Below the pieces are notes generated by a model. The model ran no database searches. It was not told where the DNA came from and saw nothing but the letters and a program-made list of their open reading frames with translations. From NCBI GenBank assembly GCA_013373425.1, contig JABXHW010000001.1:1-54202 (forward strand): a DNA stretch of 54,202 nt, given 5' to 3'. Within the stretch, counting starts at the first letter, position 1. Each line of letters opens with the position of its first letter. Made by a program: the position numbers and the translations under genes. The stretch is from Flavobacteriia bacterium. Its GTDB lineage: Bacteria > Bacteroidota > Bacteroidia > Flavobacteriales > Schleiferiaceae. Shown piece by piece: positions 51,408-54,202 of the stretch.

Positions 51408-53699
51408 TTATTGATTGATTTTTGCATACTGCGTATAAAATGTTTCAGGTTCTCCAAATGCAACTACTCGTTGAAATTTCTCATCATACTCATCATATTG
51501 AACGCTCGTATAACGTTCATTCCAAAGTTGTTTTTCAATTCGGTATTTGGTGAATTCTTGAGCTACTGGTTCTAATTCGTTTTCAATTTTTGCACCTGTA
51601 GTGCTAATTCCTGCTTTCTCAACTTCTACAATTGGAATTTCATAGTCGAAATTGGTTTTAACTTCCAATTTGATTTCATCTTCCATTTGCTGTTGGGTTT
51701 GCTTTAATTTATCTCTAAGTTCTTTTTTCTCGTCCTTGTCAAGTCCTCTAGTTTTAATCTGATCTTGCAGTTCTGCAATTTCTTTGCTGTATTTGATTTT
51801 GGCGTTAGTTTTGGCTGTTTTAAGAATGGAAGCATATTGTTTTGTTTCTTCTTCTGTAAACTTCTTGAAGAATAGCAAACTTGGTTTTACTGTCGCGCCC
51901 GAAGCAATGAAAACGTCTTGCGGAATAGAAGTAATGTTGATGATTTTTGCCTTTCCTTCTACATAATCTCGTACTTTTTGAAGTTTAGTGTTGTTTAAAA
52001 CTCCTTCGGGTAAAACAATACCCATTCTCCCGCCTGGTTTAAGCAAGCCAAGACAACGCTCAATAAAAAGCACTTCTGTTAAACTACTCATTTTGCCTGT
52101 GTCGAATAAACCTAAAACAGGCTTTCCAATGTTGTCATTGATTTGTTTTAGAGCTTTTACATAATCCTCTTTGTATCGTTCCGTATATTTTGCAATTCGC
52201 TCAACATCTGTGTATTTGTCTTGCTCGGTGATTTTTAAAGATTTTTCAACTCTTGCTCCAAAAGGCGGATTGGTTAAAATAATATCGAAACGACCGTCAA
52301 AAATTCCATTTACATTTAATAGTCCATCGTGATGATGAACACCACCGTGTCCGTCACCGTGCATAATCATATTCATTTTTGCGGTTCGTGCCATTCTTGG
52401 ATTGGCATCTGTCCCAAAAATGCAATCATAGGAAAGTCGTCTTAAACGGCTTTCAGGATTTAAAATGTCAAGTTCAGAATTGAGTAGTGTAAATTGGTCG
52501 TTTACTTTTTGGTCAATTTTCTCTTGCTCTTTTTTTGAAGCATGGTAATACTCGTCTGTGTAGTATTTTAGTTTTACTTGTTCTTTGGCTTCTTTGATTT
52601 CATTTTCAATTTTGCTTCTTACATACTCAAAAGCTTTAATCAAAAACCCACCACTACCACAACAGGGATCGCAAACAGTTTCTCCTTCTTGTGGATCTAG
52701 AATTTCAACGATATAATCAACTACAGTACGAGGTGTAAAAAATTGGCCTAACTCGCCTCTGAAAGTTTTACCAAGGAATTTTTCAAAGGCAATTCCTTTT
52801 ACGTCATCAGAAGTTGTTGAAAGGTTATATATCTCTAACGCTTTTACGATTGCCTCAAAACTTCCTTGTTTGATTTTTATCTTTTCGTTTGAGTCGAAAA
52901 GGTCATCATCCTTAAATTCATCTTTAGTTAGTTCAAACCAATAATCCATATACGGAATGTCGTCTTTTGGTCCATTTCGTTTAACGTTGATTGGTCGTAT
53001 GTTTTTCTCGTATTGCGATTCTTGTTTTTTGAATTGTTTAAGTGAAAATATATTGTCTTCATCTGGATTCCGCTCGTAGCGGATTTTCATAAAAAGAATT
53101 TTACTTGTTTCGTCAAATGCAGCTTCCGGTGAAAGTTTATCGTTGTTTCTGATTATGTTGTGGCATCTAAAAAGTAGGTTACTGAACTCGTCTCTGGTAA
53201 ATGCTTTGGTTTGAGTTAATAAGTCTTTTACTTTTTTCTCACTCTGCAGATCTTGATTGGTAGGAATATCAAGAATTTCATCTTCCAAATCTTTTGGATA
53301 GCCGTCAAGGTTTACTTTAAAAACTTTGGTGTGCTTTAAATTGGTTGTTACAAAAAATGGTGACTTTACGTAACGAGCATAATGCGAACCTTGAAAGTAA
53401 TCGCCTTCAACTATATCAATATTATCAGCTTTACACTCGACTACAATTGAAGGTGCTTTTTTCTCAACTTCTTCTTTGCTTTTCCAAACAACAATATCGG
53501 CACTGGCTCTGCCTGTGCCTCTTTTGTTGCCTTCGGCAACAGTAACCTCTTGTTGCATTTGGTCAAGTGAGTATCCGTAATGATTTACAAGTCGGCAGAT
53601 GTACGTCTGCCTAACTTTTTCTTCTGGTGCAAGCACTAACCATTTGTCCTTTAATGGTGCAAATATTTTATTGTCTTCTATTTTTAGTTCTAATTTCAT
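51408..53699 (-). CDS. fused PD-(D/E)XK nuclease / N6-adenine DNA methylase (HsdM-type)
   Basis: 763 aa. The N-terminal part (about 1-150) looks like the HsdR_N nuclease fold: GRASADIVVW supplies the Asp and IVVECKAD the ExK. A helical HsdM_N-like region follows (about 175-300). The methylase core has FFTPRTVVDYIVEILDP, motif I DPCCGSGGFL (about 343-352), and motif IV ILTNPPFG (about 475-482). This is the BcgI / type IIG-like arrangement (R and M in one chain, S separate), longer than a plain HsdM. No DEAD-box translocase domain is seen. It follows the XRE gene after 4 bp. Confidence 0.9.
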   Translation of the reverse strand: MKLELKIEDNKIFAPLKDKWLVLAPEEKVRQTYICRLVNHYGYSLDQMQQEVTVAEGNKRGTGRASADIVVWKSKEEVEKKAPSIVVECKADNIDIVEGDYFQGSHYARYVKSPFFVTTNLKHTKVFKVNLDGYPKDLEDEILDIPTNQDLQSEKKVKDLLTQTKAFTRDEFSNLLFRCHNIIRNNDKLSPEAAFDETSKILFMKIRYERNPDEDNIFSLKQFKKQESQYEKNIRPINVKRNGPKDDIPYMDYWFELTKDEFKDDDLFDSNEKIKIKQGSFEAIVKALEIYNLSTTSDDVKGIAFEKFLGKTFRGELGQFFTPRTVVDYIVEILDPQEGETVCDPCCGSGGFLIKAFEYVRSKIENEIKEAKEQVKLKYYTDEYYHASKKEQEKIDQKVNDQFTLLNSELDILNPESRLRRLSYDCIFGTDANPRMARTAKMNMIMHGDGHGGVHHHDGLLNVNGIFDGRFDIILTNPPFGARVEKSLKITEQDKYTDVERIAKYTERYKEDYVKALKQINDNIGKPVLGLFDTGKMSSLTEVLFIERCLGLLKPGGRMGIVLPEGVLNNTKLQKVRDYVEGKAKIINITSIPQDVFIASGATVKPSLLFFKKFTEEETKQYASILKTAKTNAKIKYSKEIAELQDQIKTRGLDKDEKKELRDKLKQTQQQMEDEIKLEVKTNFDYEIPIVEVEKAGISTTGAKIENELEPVAQEFTKYRIEKQLWNERYTSVQYDEYDEKFQRVVAFGEPETFYTQYAKINQ

Positions 53700-53703
53700 C
53701 CGT

Positions 53704-53916
53704 TTAATCTTTTTGAGTTGAGTAAATCAGTTCTTTTACATCAATGTTCAGCAATTCACTTATTTGTATCAATGTTTCCAAAGAAGGCTGAACCTCATTT
53801 GTGCACCATCTTGAAACAGTCGTTTCGTTTTTATCGAGTTTCTCGGCAAGCCATTTATTAGTCTTTCCGTGTTCTACTAAAACTACTTTCAGCCTGTTAA
53901 TTGCTTTTTTATTCAT
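53704..53916 (-). CDS. XRE-family helix-turn-helix regulator of the RM operon
   Basis: 70 aa, essentially one Cro/C1-type HTH: INRLKVVLVEHGKTNKWLAEKLDKNETTVSRWCTNEVQPSLETLIQISELLNIDVKELI. This size is typical of RM controller (C) proteins. The start at 53916 is chosen because the earlier ATG (53937) lies inside a palindrome that fits an operator. It starts the four-gene operon with gaps of 4 bp, 4 bp and a 4-bp overlap. Confidence 0.88.
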   Translation of the reverse strand: MNKKAINRLKVVLVEHGKTNKWLAEKLDKNETTVSRWCTNEVQPSLETLIQISELLNIDVKELIYSTQKD

Positions 53917-53921
53917 ATTAA

Positions 53922-53942
53922 TTAGCATCAGATGCAAATGTA
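53922..53942 (-). promoter_or_regulatory. operator and -7 element of the XRE-RM operon
   Basis: GCATC-A-GATGC (53925-53935) is a perfect 11-bp palindrome flanked by TT / AA matches. It abuts and slightly overlaps a minus-strand TACATTTG (TAnnTTTG, 53942-53935). A controller bound here would block its own promoter. Confidence 0.5.
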
Positions 53943-53971
53943 TAAACTTTTAATGAAATTTCGTCTTATTC

Positions 53972-54058
53972 AGCGTTAGGAAAAGGCAAGCTCTTTTGGT
54001 TTTTCAGTTTTGGATTTTAGCGTTGGCAAAAACCAAATGTGCTTGACCGAGCGTTGGC
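53972..54058. repeat. structured CGTTGGC element, copy F1
   Basis: AGCGTTAGG (53972), AGCGTTGGC (54019) and AGCGTTGGC (54050), with the outer words 78 nt apart as in copy E (79). The stem CAAGC-TCTT-TTGGTTTTT pairs with AAAAACCAA-ATGT-GCTTG, with the third word at the loop end. Five stem pairs differ from copy E but stay complementary, while TCTT / ATGT is conserved. Confidence 0.75.
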
Positions 54059-54073
54059 TTTTTTCGGTATGAA

Positions 54074-54202
54074 ACACAACGGTTTGCATATGGCTTGTGG
54101 CGGTTTTGAAGCACTTTCCTGTCCACCGAAACCAAAACTAACTACGGAGCGAAAGCCTTGCTGGCAGCTGTTCACCCGCCATAAGCTATATGCTTTGTTG
54201 TG
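54074..54202 (-). repeat. attC-like palindrome F2 (at window end)
   Basis: CACAAC (54075-54080), spacer GGTTT, arm GCATATGGCTTGTGGCGG, then a long internal part of about 70 nt, arm CCGCCATAAGCTATATGC (54176-54193), spacer TTT and GTTGTG (54197-54202). The copy reaches the window edge, and its sister is copy A. It is followed, on the minus strand, by the XRE-RM cassette. Confidence 0.75.

Noticed and set aside
51408-53699. Reading the methylase gene as an ordinary type I HsdM of an HsdRMS system
   Set aside because: The N-terminal nuclease motifs and the lack of any helicase gene within the cassette fit a BcgI-like / type IIG layout better, though an unlinked hsdR outside the window cannot be excluded.
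45405-54202. Palindromes as transposon terminal repeats or rho-independent terminators
   Set aside because: No transposase is linked, copies are not in opposite orientation around units, and most lack a T-run; their asymmetric spacers and position at each ORF end fit attC-like sites better.

Overview
The window looks like chromosomal DNA from a Bacteroidota bacterium, probably a marine-type flavobacterium. Evidence: type IX secretion C-terminal sorting domains, a SprB repeat, a DUF5606 protein, a transketolase split into two genes, a mitochondrial-type aconitase, promoters of the Bacteroidota TTG / TAnnTTTG type, and almost no Shine-Dalgarno sequences. No rRNA, tRNA, CRISPR array, transposase or integrase gene was found.

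Layout. 0-9.5 kb is housekeeping: tRNA nucleotidyltransferase, glycosyltransferase, dapD, ruvX, peptide deformylase, DUF5606 and mazG, with one AT-rich secreted-protein gene (5456-6988) set between inverted low-complexity blocks. 9.6-21.9 kb is a surface module: an 8.1-kb adhesin gene with three C-type lectin domains, preceded by a LytTR two-component system and a paired direct repeat that looks like its operator, then another type IX cargo protein. 22-32.6 kb carries a bifunctional penicillin-binding protein, an ABC permease, an M23 peptidase, a phosphodiesterase/TPR/sulfotransferase fusion with a tiny coupled ORF in front, and aconitase. 32.7-41.2 kb has membrane and secreted proteins, a class III aminotransferase, a translationally coupled ECF sigma cluster, and the split transketolase with a von Willebrand A gene wedged between its halves. 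41.3-45.2 kb holds small accessory genes.

The most unusual part is 45.4-54.2 kb. All genes there lie on the minus strand and form four units, each ending in an imperfect palindrome built like an integron attC site: an ACAAC/GTTGT end box, an asymmetric 5-nt/3-nt spacer and a long stem. This resembles an integrase-less cassette array. The largest cassette (about 5.9 kb, visibly AT-rich) encodes a probable phage-defence operon: a small XRE regulator with a palindromic operator, a fused PD-(D/E)XK nuclease / N6-adenine methylase, a two-TRD specificity subunit, and an OLD-like ABC ATPase with a TOPRIM nuclease whose start overlaps the specificity gene by 4 bp. No HsdR translocase is present. The operon is also bracketed by two copies of an approximately 90-nt element whose stems covary.

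Intergenic regions outside the cassettes often hold degenerate 7-8-bp tandem repeats with different words at each locus. Several genes appear to be leaderless, with the -7 element 4-6 nt before the start codon.
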